Shown in pieces: positions 60,120 through 64,000 of a stretch of DNA of 64,000 nucleotides. The position numbers and the translations under genes are program-made. Each line of letters starts with the position of its first letter. Positions within the stretch are counted from its first letter, which is position 1. The stretch is from assembly GCF_000312385.1 (NCBI RefSeq), contig NZ_HE997626.1, positions 2,219,862 through 2,283,861 on the forward strand, in the 5' to 3' direction. The notes beneath the pieces were generated by a model. It was given only the letters and a program-made list of their open reading frames with translations, searched no databases and was not told the DNA's origin. This stretch comes from Tsukamurella sp. 1534. GTDB lineage: Bacteria > Actinomycetota > Actinomycetes > Mycobacteriales > Mycobacteriaceae.

Positions 60120-61304
60120 GTGAACTCCTCGACCCGGACCTCCCTCGCCGTCGGCGCCATGGCCCTCGGCGGCTTCGGCATCGGTACCACCGAGTTCGCC
60201 GCGATGGGCCTGCTTCCCGACATCGCCGCGGACCTGGACGTCACCGAGCCGGTCGCGGGCAACGTCATCTCCGCGTACGCGCTGGGCGTGGTGGTCGGTG
60301 CCCCGCTGATCGCGGCGGCCTTCGCCCGGGTCCCGCGGCGCGTGCTGCTCATCGGGCTGATGATCGCGTTCACCGCGGGCAACGCGCTCTCGGTGTTCGC
60401 GCCGAACTACGGGGCCCTGCTCGCGGCGCGGTTCGTCGCGGGCCTGCCCCACGGCGCCTTCTTCGGGGTCGCGGCCCTCGTCGCCGCGCACCTCGCAGGT
60501 CCCCGCGGCCGCGGCCGCGCCGTGGGGCAGGTGCTCATGGGGCTGTCCGTCGCGAACGTCGCGGGCGTGCCGCTGGCCACCTGGCTCGGCGGCGCCCTCG
60601 GCTGGCGCTACGCGCTCGGCGTGGTCGTCGTCATCGGCGCCGTCACCGTGGCGGCCCTGGTGGTGTTCCTGCCGGCGGTCGACATCCCCGTCACCAACCC
60701 GCTCACCGAGCTCGGCGCCCTGCGCCGGTCCCAGGTCTGGTTCGCGCTGCTCACCGGGGTCGTGGGCTTCGGTGGCATGTTCGCGGTGTACACGTACATC
60801 TCCACCACGCTGACGTCCGTCTCCGGGCTCCCGAAGGCGTCCGTGCCGATCGTGCTCGCCGTGTACGGCGTGGGGATGATGATCGGCAACGTGGTGGGCG
60901 GCCGCGCCGCCGACCGGTCCGTGACGCGGTCCGTGGCCGGCGCCCTCGCGGTGCTCGTGATCCTGCAGGCCCTGTTCTCGTGGCTCGCGCCGCAGCCCTT
61001 CGCCGCGATCACCCTGTTCTTCCTCATCGGCCTCACCGCCTCCGCGCTCGTGCCCGCGCTGCAGACCCGGCTCATGGACGTCGCGGGCGAGGCGCAGACT
61101 CTCGCGGCGACGCTCAACCACTCCGCGCTCAACATCGCGAACGCGCTGGGCGCATTCCTCGGCGGCGCGGTCATCGCCGCGGGTGCGGGATACACCGCCC
61201 CCGCCCTGGTCGGCAGCGGCCTCGCCGTCGCGGGCCTCGCGGTGTTCGGCGCGGGGGTGTTCGTCGCGCGACGCACCCCCGAACCTGTCGGAGCCCATCG
61301 GTAG
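60120..61304 (+). CDS. MFS transporter (AraJ/YdhP-like drug or sugar efflux)
   Basis: A 394-residue major facilitator with 12 predicted helices. The N terminus ALGGFGIGTTEFAAMGLLPDIAADLDVT is typical of the DHA1 AraJ/YdhP/chloramphenicol-efflux group, and GLPHGAFFGVAALVAAHLAGPRGRGRAVGQVLMGLSVANVAGVPLATWLG contains motif C-like residues. It probably exports small molecules; the substrate is unknown. The GTG at 60120 fits the family start. No clear Shine-Dalgarno sequence is seen. Confidence 0.87.
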   Translation: MNSSTRTSLAVGAMALGGFGIGTTEFAAMGLLPDIAADLDVTEPVAGNVISAYALGVVVGAPLIAAAFARVPRRVLLIGLMIAFTAGNALSVFAPNYGALLAARFVAGLPHGAFFGVAALVAAHLAGPRGRGRAVGQVLMGLSVANVAGVPLATWLGGALGWRYALGVVVVIGAVTVAALVVFLPAVDIPVTNPLTELGALRRSQVWFALLTGVVGFGGMFAVYTYISTTLTSVSGLPKASVPIVLAVYGVGMMIGNVVGGRAADRSVTRSVAGALAVLVILQALFSWLAPQPFAAITLFFLIGLTASALVPALQTRLMDVAGEAQTLAATLNHSALNIANALGAFLGGAVIAAGAGYTAPALVGSGLAVAGLAVFGAGVFVARRTPEPVGAHR

Positions 61305-61307
61305 GGT
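61302..61307 (+). promoter_or_regulatory. -10 element TAGGGT of the RNase lipoprotein gene, leaderless start
   Basis: TAGGGT lies 7 nt before the ATG at 61315. Its first T and A are the last bases of the TAG stop of the MFS gene region (61302-61304). Confidence 0.5.
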
Positions 61308-61314
61308 CGGGCCC

Positions 61315-61742
61315 ATGCGAAGGATCCTCGCGCTGTGCGCGATCACCCTGCTCGCCTGCCTCGGCCTCGTCGCCTGTGGGAAGTCCTCGACCGGCGCCGC
61401 GGCCCCCGGTACCTCGGGCGCCGTCGCGTCCACTGCGTCGGCCGCCCAGGGCTCGTCGTCCTCGAAGGCGGCGCCGGCCCGGATCGCCGCGACGCTCAAG
61501 CGCATCGACGCGGGCACGTGGCCGCCCGACGACGGCTCCGGCACCCAGGGCGGCCGCAACTTCGGCAACTTCGAGGGCCGCCTCCTGAAGTCCGGTTCGG
61601 ACGGCAAGCGGGTCAAGTACACCGAATGGGACGTCAACATCAAGAAGCCCGGCCGCGGCCGGGACGCCGAGCGCATAGTCACCGGCTCCGACGGCAGCGC
61701 CTGGTACACCCTGGACCACTACGAGACCTTCACGAGGATCCG

Positions 61743-61746
<4 letters not shown>
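61315..61746 (+). CDS. secreted barnase-type ribonuclease lipoprotein
   Basis: A 143-residue protein with a lipoprotein signal (lipobox LVAC, lipidated Cys21), a Ser/Ala linker and a guanyl-specific microbial RNase domain (about 55-143). All barnase catalytic residues are present: Glu104 in YTEWDVN (barnase Glu73), Arg116 and Arg120 in GRDAER (Arg83, Arg87) and His135 in TLDHYETFTRIR (His102). It should cleave RNA outside the cell or at its surface. The stop overlaps the barstar start (ATGA). The ATG at 61315 is set by the lipoprotein signal and the TAGGGT element. Confidence 0.92.

Positions 61747-64000
<2,254 letters not shown>

Overview
The window is high-GC actinobacterial DNA from a mycolic-acid bacterium (order Mycobacteriales). 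Gene content and order follow the Mycobacterium tuberculosis chromosome from groES/groEL1 to trpS: groES-groEL1, whiB3, an Rv3415c-like gene, sigD-rsdA, an Rv3412-like DUF5319 gene, guaB2, guaB3, choD, guaA, imuA'-imuB, dnaE2, trmL, folD-DUF3017, metX and trpS, interrupted by genus-specific accessory genes. The genus is not proven by the sequence. A Tsukamurella-like or Gordonia-like organism is my inference. I saw no rRNA, tRNA, insertion sequence, prophage or CRISPR array.

Layout. 1-2.1 kb: the end of a DUF2339-type membrane protein, a small membrane protein and a divergent XRE/MmyB-type regulator. 2.1-4.6 kb: CIRCE-controlled groES and groEL1 (with an inter-gene hairpin), facing whiB3. 4.6-16.3 kb: the sigD/rsdA stress regulon core, the guanine nucleotide genes (guaB2, guaB3, guaA), choD, and an AlkD-like repair gene. 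16.4-22 kb: a PspC-domain envelope protein divergent from a PspC-fused histidine kinase/response regulator pair, a Ser/Thr kinase and a CGNR zinc-finger protein. 22-25.6 kb: an amino-acid permease and a SulP transporter-MerR operon. 25.7-29.6 kb: a tightly overlapping DUF6421-SDR-aldolase operon. 29.7-32.1 kb: SOS-controlled imuA'-imuB; their partner dnaE2 is at 40.1-43.4 kb. 32.1-35.6 kb: an amide-utilisation cluster (AmiC-like sensor, MarR, acetamidase/formamidase, AmiS/UreI channel). 35.6-40 kb: a serpin lipoprotein, an amidohydrolase, a MarR regulator and an FAD monooxygenase divergent from TetR. 43.5-49.3 kb: a DUF222-HNH protein, small enzymes, a TetR regulator, a patatin and a CHAP protein. 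49.3-59.9 kb: pyruvate carboxylase, a membrane alpha/beta hydrolase, trmL, HdeD-like protein, folD, a membrane protein with an Hsp70-like head, and metX under a SAM-IV type riboswitch. 60-64 kb: an MFS transporter, a secreted barnase-type RNase lipoprotein with its barstar and exonuclease III, and the start of trpS.

Two features run through the window. First, about twenty genes have a TANNNT hexamer 6-8 nt before an ATG/GTG, the signature of leaderless transcription, and several regulator binding palindromes overlap these promoters. Second, many convergent gene pairs overlap or abut with no room for a terminator. The observations I would follow first are the serpin lipoprotein with a proline-rich reactive loop, the secreted barnase/barstar operon, the DUF6421 operon, and a 42-nt perfect hairpin that places the trmL ribosome-binding sequence in its loop and its start codon in its stem.
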